Positions 1 through 12,724 of a stretch of 64,000 nucleotides of DNA are shown piece after piece. The stretch is taken from the NCBI GenBank assembly GCA_026826555.1, contig JAKSZT010037276.1, positions 1,306,893 through 1,370,892 of the forward strand. The letters run 5' to 3'. This DNA comes from Tolypeutes matacus. Taxonomy: Eukaryota; Chordata; Mammalia; Cingulata; Chlamyphoridae. The number at the start of each line of letters is the position of its first letter. The stretch's first letter is position 1. The position numbers were made by a program, and so were the translations under genes. Under the pieces are notes generated by a model. That model did not search any database and was not told the origin of the DNA. It was given only the letters and a program-made list of their open reading frames with translations.

Positions 1-1095
1 AGTGGAATAAGCCAATCACTAAAGGACAAATATTACATGACCTCACTGATATGACCTAAGAAAATTGTGCAGACTCACAGAGCTAGAGCCTGGAAGATAA
101 GGTATCAGGAGACAGACAGGGAGTAGAGAGTGGTGAGCTGATGCTCAGTATGGGCAAAACCTAAGTTAAGATGGAAGGGGATGGTTTGGCAGTGGATGGG
201 GTGATAGTGGTGCAGGAATGTGAGTGGGGTCAATGGTGCTGGAATGTAAGGGTGAACGGAGAGCAGCTTAGGTTGGACTATACATGGAACTGGAGGGAAG
301 CCTGGAGGGAGAGACAGGTGAATTCTGGGGACTTGTAGGTCTGTGGTTAAAATTACAATGGTGGGAATGTTCTTTTAGCAAATATGGCAGGGGAGCGTTA
401 TTGGTGCAGGGTGTCAGGGGTGGGGGGGATATGTGGCAAAGTGCACACCTGAGGCATGTTTCTATGGAATATGAAAGTGCCCATCGTGTCCTAGAGTATT
501 ATTTCAGTGGGTGGAAGCCCACATAACAAACAAGGAAATATTAAATTCCCAAACTGGGGAGTCCTGCTAGGTTCTCAAACAGAAGGGAAACTGTCTTTTG
601 AGAACATATACAGTGACTAATAAAAGAAGGTGAACTAATATGTCAAGCCTTCAATATTAATGCATGTAACTGTGAACCTGATTCTTCAAAAACTGCAACC
701 TAATGGTTACCATGGTTGCCAGGAGTGAGGGGTTAGGGAGGAATGGATGGAACGTGGGGCATTTTGGGGACATTGGAATTGTTCTGCATGATCTTGCAGT
801 GGCAGATACAGGCCATTGTTTAACAAAAAGACAAACAACCCACTTAATAAAAGTTTTGTTAGAACTTGTGAAGGTGTATGGTGCAGAATATGAACCATAG
901 TATGGATTAATGACCATGGTTAGTAGCAATGCTTCAGTGTTTATCAATTGTAACAAATGTACCATATTCAGTAAGATATTATTGATGAGGGGAAAAGTGA
1001 GGTGGTAGTGGGTGGGGTATATGGGAATCCCCTATATTTTCTATGTGATTTTTCTGTTACCTAAAGCTTATTTGAAAAAAAAAGTGAAAATAATA
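1..1095 (+). mobile_element. LINE-1 3' end (untranslated part), truncated at window edge
   Basis: The last 400 bases have the typical order of an old mammalian LINE-1 3' end: a G-rich stretch, a motif like 'tgtaccatattc', a 'tatatgggaatcccctat' block, then an A run at about 1073-1081, which sets the + orientation. The same G-rich block with 'ggacattggaattgttctgcatg' recurs near 2535, so two copies of one family lie in tandem. No coding capacity is evident. The family call rests on general resemblance, not on a library search. Confidence 0.6.
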
Positions 1096-1139
1096 AGACA
1101 CTGAGGGAACATATAGAAGAAATTGTCACTGTACCTAAA

Positions 1140-1258
1140 ATACATTCATTATTTTTCATATTTTTAAATATATATATTTTTCATTTTATTTAAATATTTT
1201 TTTCATTTTATTCTTTATTTTTCATGTTTTATTTTTTACTATTATTTTTACTTATTTG
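1140..1258. repeat. AT-rich low-complexity tract
   Basis: This stretch is almost pure A/T, made of 'attttt' and 'tatatata' blocks. It separates two LINE-1 3' ends and may be a decayed poly(A) tail or microsatellite. Confidence 0.7.
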
Positions 1259-2720
1259 TTTTTTGGCTTTCTTTTTGGAGAGATTTTGGATTGCAGGAGT
1301 CATGGCTGTGGCAGGGGAGGATCACTGGTGTGGGATGTCTTGGGAGTGATCTGTGGGGAGGGGCTCAACTGGGGCATGCCTCTATGGAATATGAATGTGT
1401 TCAAGTGGTCATGGGGTGTTGTCTCAGGTAGAGACACATACAATAACCAAGAAAATATTGAATTTTCATCCTGGGGAGTCCAGCTACATACTCTAATAGT
1501 ATGGCAAGAATCACTAGAGTACATGGGCAGTGCCTAGTGAAGAAGATGGACCAATACTCCAGGCCCTTGACATTGAGGCTTGTACTCATGACCTTGTTTT
1601 TGTGAAATTGAAATTTAGCCCATTATTATATATTTCCTAACCATTACCTCCTGAAAACATCCTTGTTGCTCTAATGTGGGCTCTCTTTAAGGCAAACTCA
1701 GCATATAAAGTCACTACCTTCCCCCTGGCATGGGACATGACTCTCAGGGATGAGTCAACCTGGCACTGAGGGATTATTACAAAGCACTGACTAGTGATGC
1801 ACTTGGAAAAAGGTCTTGATCAAAAGGGAGGAATATTAATTACAAATGAGTTTTTATGGTCAAGATATTTCAAAGTGAGTGGGGAGGTCATTCCAGAGTT
1901 TAACTTATGCACATTTTAGGACGGTCCCACTGAATGCCACAGTAAATGGTGCCTCATGAAGAGGTGTTCCTGAGGAATACAGAGACTTCTAGACACTACC
2001 TGCAGGGTAGATAACCCCAGGAAACTGGCACCCCATTAGCAGGCCTCACCTTGGAATATATGATAACCTATCTCCTAATGTATCAGAGTTGGACACATTT
2101 ATAATTTTCCTACACATGGTTCTTATGGCCCTTTTATTTTCAATTAACACTATACCCATTAATGTGTCCCAGAGACTTAAATCTTCCGGTTGTTCCTATG
2201 CTGGTTGAGCCCTGAATCTCAGCAGATTTGCAGCCAAAATCTACCCTTCAAGTCATTGGACTCACCCAGGACAACTAATAAAAGTTTAATGATGGAAAGC
2301 ACCCATCCCCAAAATAGTTTCTACAGCTGCAAACAGGACAATTTTAGGCATCACCATCCCCAAATCTTTAAGACTGAAGAATGAACAAATGTAAGGGGGA
2401 ATTGCAACTATGCGCTAAAGAAGATTTATTATTATTCCAGTAATGGAAGAAAGCATAGCATTGAATTAAAGACAGTGGTCACCAGAGGTTCTGAGGGAAA
2501 GGAGGGGGAAGAATAGATGTAACCTGGGGTCATTTGGGGGACATTGGAATTGTTCTGCATGGCATTGTAATGATGGATACAGGCTATTATACATTTTGTC
2601 CAAACCTATAAAATTGTATGGTGCAAAATGTAAACCAGCTGAGACCAGCATGTACCACAGAGGATAGCATCAAATTAATGGTTTTGTCTAATTATAGGCA
2701 AAGAGTATTATAGAATGTTT
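1259..2720 (+). mobile_element. Second LINE-1 3'-end copy
   Basis: The block at 1275-1500 ('atgcctctatggaatatgaatg', 'ctggggagtcc') repeats, in diverged form, the block at 370-560. A 'ggcatgggacatgactctcaggg' motif near 1728 is found in antisense near 42080 and 63540, so this is one interspersed family with at least three long copies in the window. The end near 2530-2720 again has the G-rich and 'ggacattggaattgttctgcatgg' segments. I see no reading frame. Confidence 0.55.
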
Positions 2721-3899
2721 ATAAAGAGAATATGATTATCCAAGGCACAAAAAAAGTTTAAATCTCATTTCTGTAACAGAAGAGCTTTATGACTATATGT
2801 CAGTGTGGCTTAACTGCTTTAAACTGCAGTTTTCTTACCTCTGGAAATGGGAATATAAAATTTAAAAAAAAATTAAAAATCACCCACTATCAGCTAGTTA
2901 TAGTAATTACTACTATTAACATAGGCTTTAAAAAAAAAGTGGAAACAAGAATGAGAGTTGTGAACATCTGCCTGTCTCCCTCCACTTGTGGATTTGAGGA
3001 GACGTTCCAAGCATCAACTAATTACATATCCAGAATGCCTTCTGATAACACATTCCATTGCTGGTCAACACATCATGCATTGTTATGGGATAATTGGACA
3101 AAATGGGAGAAAAATGGATTTCTGAAAAACCAATGAAGACCAACCCAAAGATCATAGTTCAAAATATTCTCTTAAATAGGACAGAAATTTTCAAAGAGCT
3201 TCTTTGACATTGTTAATTGAGCATGACACCATGAAAAGGCCAAAAGATGTGAAGGTAAAAAAGAAAAACAAAAGGTGAAATTCAAAGCAAGTCATAATCT
3301 AAAGGAATGCAATACAATTGTAATTTTACTATGTCCTATATCTTTGAAATTCTGGCCATTCTGCTGCTTCACAGTATCTTTGTTGGAAACTTTCTACATG
3401 TTCTCTGCTGTATCCATGTGATTAAATGAGGGTAGATAGAAATGTACAAATGCTGGCTGGTCTTCCATCTGATTCATGTTCATCAATATCAATTGGGTCT
3501 TCTATACTACCTTATAATCATACTGTATACCCTTTACATTTATGTTCACACTCCCATGTGACCATTTCATACCTGCTGCTTTCTCCTCAAAATCTCCACT
3601 TCTCCATTCCCATCCTCACTCCCAACAGATGGCCATGCCTCAATAAAAAGAGAACTTTCACAGACACACACCAACCAGCATCTCAACCCACATACCCTAA
3701 CTTCCTATTAGCAGATGTGAACTATGCAGCTCCCATCTACAACAAATACCTCTGCTGGTCCATTTGCACTCATTTCCCCTTTCTTACTCCAGGGCCAAGT
3801 TTTAGTAATTTCTTTCATTTTTTTCTTATGTCATTGAAGTTTCTCTTTCTACTGGAACATTCCCATCAACACAGAAACAAGGTGTTTTATTTGCCATCC
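2721..3899. other. No recognisable gene or element
   Basis: The stretch is AT-rich with short A runs at about 2862-2880 and 2930-2940. A 164-codon open frame at 3426-3920 has no recognisable domain or upstream exon signals, and its composition is that of translated non-coding DNA. Confidence 0.5.
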
Positions 3900-5930
3900 A
3901 AGCACAAGTACAGAAATTGAAACAGTCATCAAAAACCTTCCAAAGATGAAAAGCCCAGGACCAGGTTTTTCAGGTGAATTTTATGAATCATTCAAAGATG
4001 ATCTAAAACCAATCTTGCTCAAGTGTTCCCCCAAAATTGAAATGGAATGAATGCTACCAAATTCATTCTATGATAACCACATCACCCTAAAAAACAAAAC
4101 AAAACAAAACAAAAAACCCAGAAAATTACAGATCAATATCTCTAAATGAATATAGTTGCAAAAATCCTCAACAAAATACATGAAAACCAAATCTAAAAGC
4201 ACATTAAAGAATTTTAAAACACGATTAAGTGGGTTTTATCCCAGGTATGCAAGGATGGATCAACACAAGAAAATCAATTAGTATAATAAACCATATTGAT
4301 AAATTAAAGAAGAAAAATCACATCATCCTCTCAATTGGTACAGAAAAGGCATTTGACAAAAGACAGCACCCTTTCTTGATAAAATAGATTCCAAAAGATA
4401 GGAACAGAAGGAAGCTTTCTCAGTGTGGTAAAGTATATATATTGAAGAACCTACAGCTGTCCTTGTACTCAATGGTGAAAGACTGAAAGATTTCCTGCTG
4501 AGATCAGGAACAAGACAAAGATACCCACTGTCACCATTGTTATTCAATATTGTGCTAGACATTCTAGCCAGAGTGATTAGGCTAGATAAATAAATAAAAA
4601 GGCATCCATATAGGAAAGGAAGAAATAAAACTTTCACTATTCTCTGATGATATGATCCTATATCTAGAAAACCCTGAAAAATCCACTAGAAAATCTACTA
4701 GAATTAACAGATGAGTTCAGCAAAGTTGCACAATACAAGATTAATATGCAAAAATCAAGTGTTTCTATACGACAGGATGTGTGATCTGAGGAAGAAATCA
4801 GAAAAAAAATTCCCATTTATAGTATCAACCAAAAAAATCAAATATTTAGGAATAAACTGAAGAACATAAAGCACCCGTATTTAGAAAATTACAAAACATT
4901 GCTAAAAGAAACAGAAGACTTTTTTAAATGGAAGGACACTTCAGAAATCATGGATTGGAAGACTAAATATCGTTAAGATGTCAACTCAACCCAAACTGAT
5001 TTACAGATTCACAATGCAGTCCCAATAAAAATCACAATGACTTTTTTTGCAGAAATGGAAATGCCAATAATCAATTTTATTGCACAGGGTAAGTAGACCT
5101 GAATAGACAAAAACATCTTTAAAAAGAAGAAAGAGGAAGCAGCTGTGGCTAAATCAGTAGGGCTCCCGTTTACCATATGGGAGGCCCTGGGTTCGGTTCC
5201 CGGGGCCTCCTGGTGAAGGCAAGCCTGCCCGCACGGCGTGGTTAGCTGACCCAGCGAGCACAAGCAGCAAGGGGGGGATAAATGAATAAATAAATAAAAT
5301 CTTTAAAAAAAAAAAAAAAAAAAAAAAGAAGAAGAAAGAAGTTGGAGAACTCTCATTTCCTAACATTAAAACATATTACTTAACTACAGTGTTAAAAAGA
5401 GCATGATACTGGCATAAAGATAGATTGACCAATGGAACCAAATTGAGAACTCAGAAATAGAACCTTACAGCTACAGGCAAGTGATTGTTGTCAAAGCTGT
5501 TAAGCCCACCCAGCTGGGCCAAACAATCTATTCAACAAATGGTGCTGGGAGAACTGGACAATCATATCCAAAAGAAAGAGAGAGGGCACCTATCTCACAC
5601 CTTATACAAAAAATAACTCAAAATGGATCAAGGACCTAAATATAAAAGTGAGAGCCGTAAAAATCCTAGAAGAAAATATAGGAAAACATCTTCAATATCT
5701 TTTGGTAGGTGGTAGTTTCTTAAACATTACACCCAAAGTATAAGCAACAAAAGAAAAAATAGATAAATGGGATCTCATCAAAATTAAACAGTTGCACTTC
5801 AAAGGACTTTGTCAAAAGGGTGAAAAGGCAACCAACACAATGGGAAAGGGTTTAATATACATGATATATAAAAAGGTCATGCAACTCAACAATAAAATGA
5901 CAAACTACACAATTTGAAAATGGGCTTGTT
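3900..5930 (+). mobile_element. LINE-1 ORF2 remnant (reverse transcriptase region onward)
   Basis: Translation in shifting frames gives LINE-1 ORF2 landmarks in order. A 'KSPGPGFSGEFYESFK'-like start lies near 3948-3995, a 'TEKAFDK' block at about 4339-4360, and the polymerase active site 'FSDDMIL' (usually YADD) near 4640-4660. The downstream block, with sequence like 'ggtgctgggagaactgga', runs to about 5600 and beyond. Stops and frameshifts are frequent, so it is dead. A SINE splits it at 5135. An (AAAAC)n run lies at 4090-4118. The family is certain and the exact ends are approximate. Confidence 0.85.
5135..5328 (+). mobile_element. tRNA-derived SINE (short form) with target duplication
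   Basis: The body begins 'ggaagcagctgtggctaaat' and has a tRNA-like B box, GGTTCGGTTCC, at 5190-5200 and an A-box-like 'tggctaaatcagtagg' upstream. It ends in a (TAAA)n/A-rich tail. A perfect 11-base target duplication AAGAAGAAAGA flanks it at 5124-5134 and 5329-5339, inside the LINE-1 ORF2. Two longer members of the family lie at 36113 and 38106. The sequence resembles xenarthran tRNA-derived SINEs and is the main taxonomic clue. Confidence 0.9.
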
Positions 5931-6230
5931 GTCTTCAGATTTGGACTGTCCCATCTGTGAAACTTAGTTTCTGTATGTCAATGACTGGAGGTGTCTGTCT
6001 GTGCATCTTTTTTTGGTGTCTGCATTTTTCATTCCTCCCTTTATAAAGGAGTCTAATAAGAGGATTAATCCCACCCTGGCTTGTGCCCCACTGAAGCAAT
6101 CTAATCAAATATCCCTTATCTGATCTAATCTAATCAAAGGATCAACATAGAGTCAATGTAAGAACATAACTTTCTGGAGTCCAAAAAGAATCAACACAGC
6201 ACAGACACCCACATGAAGAATATGTTTACT
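5931..6230. other. Unassigned, possibly an LTR fragment
   Basis: This holds 'ctttataaaggagtctaataag' followed by several 'aatctaatcaaa' words, reminiscent of the middle of MaLR-type LTRs. No ends, target duplication or gene can be defined. Confidence 0.25.
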
Positions 6231-6650
6231 CCAGAATCCAAAAAGTCTAACTAGGTATTATGCCTCTTTTATATTTATAGGAAACATCAGTTACAACAGT
6301 TTATTCTTCACCTTTGAAGGAATGTATTGACACACACACACTACTGAATGCTAAGAAATTTACTAAGGTGGAAGGACCCTGGATTTTTTGGACTTATCTC
6401 CTTACATCTGGCACACAATATTTATACACTAGTTGCTACTTCATGTTTACTCAGTCCAGTCACCATAATGTCATCAATAGAATGGACCAAGTGAGAGGCC
6501 TTGTGGAAGAGAAAGGCACAAAATTTCCCTACAGACTAGATTAAAATATAGGACGGGTGAGATACATGCCCCTGAGGCAGGACTTGAAGGTGTACTGCTG
6601 GCCTTGCGAGTTGAAAGCAAACTATCTCTCTTGGCCTTTATTAAAAAGTA
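6231..6650 (-). pseudogene. Antisense ERV-L pol: reverse transcriptase fragment
   Basis: On the minus strand the reverse transcriptase landmark LPQG is encoded at 6498-6509. A YxDD-like catalytic box, read as SIDDIM with SIDD at 6470-6481, follows in another frame, so at least one frameshift separates them. This is the pol of an old ERV-L-like retrovirus. It continues at 7247-9264 and 13911-14011 after later elements are removed, and its LTR lies at 14625-15010. It is an inactive remnant. The call rests on motifs and layout. Confidence 0.65.
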
Positions 6651-7245
6651 TTGTGGTAATTCGACGTTACTTATGAATCCCAAAAAGGAGATATAGGTTA
6701 TGTTTGTAAACTGGTCTGTTCCTCTGGGATGATAACTCTTTGATTATATTACATTCAACTGAGACATCTGATTAAATTATGTTAAGATTAGGGCTCTGAT
6801 TCAACCATGTCATTAGAGTGTGACTCAGTGTTGAATCCCAGCCCTCTTGGGATACAACAGATGCTAACACAGAACTAAACACACAGAGAAGAAGAACATA
6901 GAGAAAGAAAGACAGCAGAGGCCCCAGGAACAGAATGAGCCTGATAGTCTACAGCTAACCTTGTGAAGAGACCAGAGCAGCTGAGCCCAGAAAGAAATGA
7001 GCCCTGGGGAGAGAGATGAGCCTTATGTTTGCCTATAGCTGAGATGGGAAGAAGCTGGGACCCCAGAGCCTTAAGAAGGAAGAGGAAGGCTGTTGCTTCT
7101 ACATGCGGCAACAGAGTTTAATAAGGACTTGAGTTGGACCTTTAGGGCATTGGGACTGTAAGCGTCTACTTCTAATAAATACCCTTTATAAAAACCAATA
7201 GATTTCTGGTACTTTGCATCAGCATCCCTTTGGCTGGCTAATAAA
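6651..7245 (+). mobile_element. Solo LTR of the TGTAGCAG...CTAATACA family, sense
   Basis: The sequence runs from a decayed start 'ttgtggtaattcgacgttac' to 'tggctggctaataaa'. In between are the family blocks 'atgtttgtaaactggtctgttcctctggg' and, near the end, 'ctaataaataccctttataaa' with a poly(A) signal. It interrupts the antisense ERV-L reverse transcriptase. The flanks AAGTA/AGATA look like a decayed 5-base target duplication. Confidence 0.7.
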
Positions 7246-7246
7246 G

Positions 7247-9264
7247 ATATCGAGAAAAAATTAGATGCCAGATAAATAGCTGCACGTGAGGAACCAGGGA
7301 AATTGTCGATTTTGCTCAAGCAATGATACCACATCTGAAACAGCAGCTGTTATTGGAATCACCAGCTAGTTAAGTTTACCACAAACAACTCTCATCCTCC
7401 AAGTTCCACCTGTTTTCTGTACAGGCCAAGTAAGAGTCTTGAAAGGAGTGATGGTGGTAATCACCATTTCTGTATCCTTCATGTCCTGATGGTAGGATTA
7501 ATCTCTGCAATCCTTCCAAGAATGCAATATTCACTTTGGTTTATTATTTGGTTAAGTACAGGCATTTCTCATGGCTTCCACTTGGCCTTTCTTACCATCA
7601 TATCCCTCACTCCTCAGGTCAGGGAACCAATTTTGTGAAACTGCCTGATGCTGAGTATGTCTATTCCAAATATGTTTTGGGGGAAAGAGGAATTAACCAC
7701 AGAATGTGTTTAGAGACTCACTCAATCCATTGTGAGACATTCCTGAGATACAATTCCATTACTCACTTGATATTTGTAAGCCTCATCCTGACTGTTGGAG
7801 CACAGTAGCATGGTGGTTCTACTGGAGTTAATGTCACTCTGAGCCAAAATGTTTGATCATTTCATTTTCCTCAACATACAATACCCCTGGTAAAAGGCTA
7901 TAGGTGGGTTGGAAAAGTAAAAGTATAAATTTTAGGCAATGTAGCTTGGTCCTTTCCCATGTTCATGAGGTGCTGAGTCTGTAAAGTGTCTCAAGTCTGG
8001 GAACTGAAGAAATATTGCTCTGTTTTGTGCTTCAAGTCACACTTTTGTTCACTTGATCTAGAACTCTTCTGCTTGTTCAGACCAAGCGAGAACTGAGTAG
8101 ATCGACTATCTGTTTCACTTCTGGGTACCTCAATATCAATAAGACTCAATAAGCATGCCATTGGTCTTTGTGAGTCAGACTATTCTGATTACTATTTTGA
8201 TGCTGCTGTCCTTTAATATAACCATGCCTATTTTATGTTTGGCATTTAAGTTCCACCACTTGTTACCTGCCAACCTGGAATGTGATCATCCCCATTGTAT
8301 TTAAGTTTCCAAGTTCAGTAGCAGTAGTTCCCACAGTAATATCTGACTTACAGAGAAGAGCAACCACAGAGCACTTCAAGGAGGATGGGTTTGCACTCAC
8401 ACATTTATTCTTCACAGTCCTGGTGAAAGATGTGTCTTCTTGACATGCCAGGGGTGGGTAAGGAAGTGTCACATAATAAATTCACTCTTCAATTGCAATC
8501 TCTTCAAGCCTTTGGATCCCCTCATCTATTTTATACAAGGGCACTTCAGATATTTTGACTTCAGGTAGTATAGGTCATTGTTTGGTCCAGGATTTGGGCA
8601 ACTTTTAGAGCCCTTTCAAAACCCTTGAGCCAAAAAGGAATCCAGAAGTTTTGTTTAGTCATCCCATAACAATAACTTCAGACTGATGCAACTTTATGTT
8701 CCTTCCACCATTATTTCAAACCCTTAATATCCATTGCCACACATATTTCCTTGATTTATGTCTGTGTAAATTAGAAAATCATGCAGCCCTTTTAGAGTCT
8801 AGTACTTTTCCTCATAAGGGATTATTTCCACCTCATCTTTTGGGGTTTTGGCACTTCCGTGCAGTTATAGGTCTGGAAGAAAAGATGGGGGTAGGTATGT
8901 CCATGAAAGAAGTTAGCAGTGCCTTGTAAATCAGTTACCTCTGGGAATTGCATTAAATTTTAATCTGGTGAAATAGATTAAACTCTTCAGTTGGATGTGT
9001 GATGGCTAACACCTCAGGGGAGGCAGTTAAAGGTTTATTATACACAGCAGGATTAAACTCTTAAGAGGAATGCAGGAGAGCTGTTTCCTCAGGGCAGAAC
9101 ATTCTGGGTTTATCTGGCACAGAAGACTCAGCAGAATCTAAGGTTTCAATGTCTCCACTATATCATTGCACTCCATATGTCTGTATTCCAATTCTTATGA
9201 TCACATTACTTCCCTATCAATGCACTCACTTTATCAGGAGACACCCTGTTAATCTACTCATATT
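7247..9264 (-). pseudogene. Antisense ERV-L gag-pol body, decayed
   Basis: This continues the interrupted retroviral sequence in the minus direction. The bases right of the solo LTR ('gatatcgagaaaaaattagatgccag') resume the pol segment broken at 6650. I could not assign protease, gag or N-terminal reverse transcriptase exactly, and stops are frequent in every frame. Assignment rests on position between the reverse transcriptase motifs and the LTR at 14625, plus loose resemblance to ERV-L internal sequence. The insertion of the MaLR at 9265 divides it. Confidence 0.45.
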
Positions 9265-9906
9265 TGTAGCAGTTTTAAGCTTTTCTGAACATCAGAATCA
9301 TTGTACACATGCAAACCTATAATAAGAGGGAACTTTTGACTAAAATTATCTCAGTTAAGTGTCTTTAATTGGACTATGTGATCCTAAATGAGTCTAATCC
9401 TTTTACCAGGTCCTTTATAAATGGTGTAATAAAAAGCCACAGATAAATATATGTACCAGTCAGGTGCCTGTCAGGACCTGGGTCTGTGAAAACAGTGCTG
9501 CGGATGAGAAAGAAAGAATAAGACAAGAAGAGAAGAGAGACTGGGATCAGGGGACTCTCCGTCCAATATAAATAAAATAAAAAAGCTGTGGAGACACAAA
9601 AGGACCCAGACTGAGCAAGAAGTCTCTGGATGACAGGAACTGAAATCAATAGAACACAGAAGCTGAGAAGATGCCACTTTTGATAGAAGCTGAAAGTAAC
9701 AAGGCCCAGAGGGGAAGGGAGAGACAAGCAGACACCCCCATGTGCCTGATCATCCATAGCTGCAATCAGAGAGAAAGGATCTCCCAATGAAGCCTTGATT
9801 TGGATGTGTTCACAATCTCAGAACTTTTAACCTAATAAAATCCCCACTGTAAATGCTATCCCATTTCTGGGACAATGCTCCCAGCAGCTTACAGCAAATT
9901 AAAACA
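9265..9906 (+). repeat. 5' LTR of the MaLR-type provirus
   Basis: It begins TGTAGCAGTTTTAAGC and ends TTAAAACA. A TATA-like 'cctttataaatgg', a 'gcataaaaagccacag'-like block near 9430 and a poly(A) signal, AATAAA, near 9834 match the 3' LTR at 12725-13905 block by block. The two LTRs have diverged strongly, so the insertion is old. Confidence 0.75.
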
Positions 9907-10134
9907 GAATCTGAAACAAGGAGAGTGGGGTGCAAACACCAAAATGTCTGAACAGTATTATAAATGAATAAGGGGTTAATTTGGGAAGACTTGTGAGACC
10001 TTATTAGGAAAAGCCTCTATTGCTTCAGAGAGATTGTTAGTAGAAATATGGATGGTAAAGATAATTCTGACAAGGCCTTAGAAATAATGAATATGTCATT
10101 GCAATCTGGAAACAAGGTAATCCTTGCTTTAAAA

Positions 10135-10327
10135 CAGGGGTTCTTAACCTTTACCGTTCCATGGACCCTTTTGCCAGTCAGGTGAAATCCACAAACCACT
10201 TACTAAGTCCACACTACATTGTGTATTATTTAATAAATACATCACACCCACACCAACACATCCCCACAAGAATAATGTTTTTTTTAACTTAAATTCAAGC
10301 TCACAGACCCCTTGTTAAGAAGCCCTG
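10135..10327. mobile_element. Short hAT-like DNA transposon with inverted ends
   Basis: The 193-base element starts CAGGGGTTCTTAACC and ends GTTAAGAAGCCCTG, imperfect inverted repeats of the hAT/Charlie type. Flanking 8-mers CTTTAAAA and CTATAAAG are a plausible decayed 8-base target duplication, as hAT elements make. It is non-autonomous and lies in the internal region of the MaLR-type provirus. Confidence 0.75.
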
Positions 10328-10397
10328 CTATAAAGTGCCAGAGAGCCTGCCAAAATTGACTCCAGATGTTAGATGGAAGGCAGAATTTGAAAGTGAT

Positions 10398-10956
10398 TGT
10401 ATTAGTCAGCCAAAAGTGGTGCTGATACAAAATACCAGAAATCTATCGGCTTTTATAAAGGGTATTTATTTGGGATAGAAGCTTACAGTTATCAGGCCAT
10501 AAAACATACAATACTTCCCTCACCAAAGTCTATTGCCACTTATTGGAGCAAAATGGCTGCTGACTACTGTGAGGTTTCAGGCTTCCTGGGTTCCTCTCTT
10601 CCCAGGGCTTGCTTCTCTCCAGGCTCAGCTCCTCTGCTATCTCCACAAAGCCAGCTTTAGAATATTTCTAGCTGTAGACTATTTCTCTTCCTGGGGCCTT
10701 ATCTCTTTCCTCAAGGGGAGGCTCCTCTGTGTGCTTACTTCCCAGGGCTCCAGCTCAAAAATGCCAACTAACTCTTTTGCCACGTCCTTTTTATTTTGAG
10801 TCCCCACCCACAAAGGGGGCAGGGACTCAATGCCCTACTGTTGTGGCCCATTTAAAGCCCTAATCATAATTTAACCATGTCCAGAAGAAAAGTCTAGTTT
10901 ATAAACATAATCCAATATTTATTTTTGGAATTCATTGATAATATCAAACTGCTACA
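10398..10956 (-). mobile_element. Solo LTR, antisense, perfect target duplication
   Basis: On the + strand it reads TGTATTAGTCAGCC...CTGCTACA, so the element lies on the minus strand with TG...CA termini. A 5-base duplication, GTGAT, flanks it at 10393-10397 and 10957-10961, typical of ERV-L-class integration. The MaLR internal sequence continues uninterrupted across it. It contains an antisense 'tatttatttggg' poly(A)-signal region near its LTR 3' end. Confidence 0.9.
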
Positions 10957-10961
10957 GTGAT

Positions 10962-12724
10962 GAACTTAAATATTTAGCTGAGGAAATTTCCAAATTAAAT
11001 GTGGAAAGTGCAGCCTGACTTCTCCTTTCTGTTTATAGTAAACTGTTGGAAGAAAGGTATAAGCTAAGAACTGAACACTCTGGGACATAGTAACCAGAAA
11101 TTATTAGTGTGGAAAATTCTGAGCTTCTGGAAAATGAGTCCCCAGAGAATAGTGCCCCATGTGAGAATTTAACTGAACAGGGAACCAGTCAGTCAATTTA
11201 GTGTAAGTCAGGACTGGAAATGCAGTGATCCAGAAAGGATCTGTGGAAAGAAAGTCTCACTATGGGACAGCTTGGACCCTTTGTTGCTAGATTTTCTCTA
11301 CATTCTTGCCTGTGTTACAAAAGAGAATTTAAGAACATGCCAGCTAGGTTAGGCCAGTAGTTTCTTAAGAAAATGAGAAAAGAGAAAGAAAATAACAGAT
11401 TACTGATCCCAGGATACTTGCAGACTGGTCCAGGGAGAGAGAAGGAAACAGGGCTAAAAAGGGTAAAAAGGACTGATTTACTGATTACAAGTTCCCATTA
11501 CAGATTACAAATCCTGAGGTGTACTTGCATGCTGGTCCATGCAGAGTGACAAAGCAGAAAAATATGGGAAAAATGGCTGATTTAGTCTCTGGGCTGGCTT
11601 TTTAAGCCATTGGTTACTCTACCCCTTGTTAATGTTCAGGGGAGAAGTCCGAGATGTTTGCTGTTTTGATTGATTACCCACTCATCAATTACCATGAGGG
11701 GCCCAATGGCAAGTCCCCTTAAGAATATCCAGGCTCTTCCTTGATCCTGCATGAATTCCCATTTCAAATGGGGAATTCTTGTGAGATTCTTCCAGGGGCC
11801 AAGTTGTGGGATCCTTCCCTGAGGGTGTCATGTTTCACAGCCAGGTTTTCTGCTAGGTCCCAGATTAGTCTTTTCATTCCCTAAACTAGCCTGCATCACC
11901 TTGATTCCTGCATGTGGGACCAATACATTTTCTGCGAGGTCTGTATGAAACAGAAGCACTGTCAGCCTGAACAAAATGGTACAGGAAAGGGAAAGATTGA
12001 AGGAAAATGATTGCAATGGCAGTACCATGAAAGATGTGTTCTGGTCTAAAGACATATTGTTGATATCGGAGAGCAAACTCACCCATGTGTGCAAAAAGTT
12101 TGAGTATGCCCCAGAGCTTGGAGAGGGGGTGCATTGTGCTCCACTGTTGGAAGAGTGTTGCCTCCCAGGCTTCAGAGAGGCTGGAGCACGTTCCCCTGGG
12201 AATGGGAGTCTAAATGTCATCCCAGTGTTCACAAAAGGTGGGGCCTAGAGTTCTGATGCCCCCAGATGCTTGATGAGTGTGGAGCTGAGAACATGGCTGC
12301 TGGGCCAGGCCTTGGAAAGGGTTGGACTTCTGCTCCATCAGACCCCAAGGAGAAGAAACCAAGGTTCTCTAGTTGACTCTCAGACTTTGAAACCTAATGG
12401 AGTATGCCTTGCAGGTATTCAGAACTATTTGGAACCTGTGACCATGTCCTTTACAATTTCTCCTATGGTACTGGGAATGTTTATTTCATGAAAGTCCCTC
12501 CTTTGTATAATGGAGGCAGTTAACTTATTTTTTAAGTTTCACAGTTCCACAGTTGGAGGAGAAATTATTTCCCCAGCAAAGACTATATGCCTATACCTGA
12601 TTTTGATGAGACTCTGTATTTAAAACTGTTACTAAAAAGATTTAAGGCTTTTGAAATATTGTGGTGGAATGAATTTGTTTTGCTTATGGAAAGACCATGT
12701 ATTTCTGAGGTCCAGAGGGTGGTG
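10962..12724 (+). mobile_element. MaLR internal region, 3' part
   Basis: The sequence after the solo LTR resumes the interrupted MaLR gag-like region ('gaacttaaatatttagctgaggaaatttcc'). The end, 12380-12724, contains 'gaaacctaatggagtatgcc' and 'tattgtggtggaatgaat', characteristic of the stretch just before a MaLR 3' LTR. This terminal part recurs at 27600-27860 (antisense) and 37570-37930 (sense). No coding frame survives. A 134-codon antisense frame at 11828-12232 is taken as chance. Confidence 0.6.

Noticed and set aside
3426..3920. 164-codon open frame
   Set aside because: No domain or coding signature, and it runs into LINE-1 ORF2 in the wrong frame.
5135..5205. tRNA-like segment with B box
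   Set aside because: The pol III box is part of a SINE with an A-rich tail and target duplication; no tRNA cloverleaf with CCA-adjacent acceptor stem is evident.
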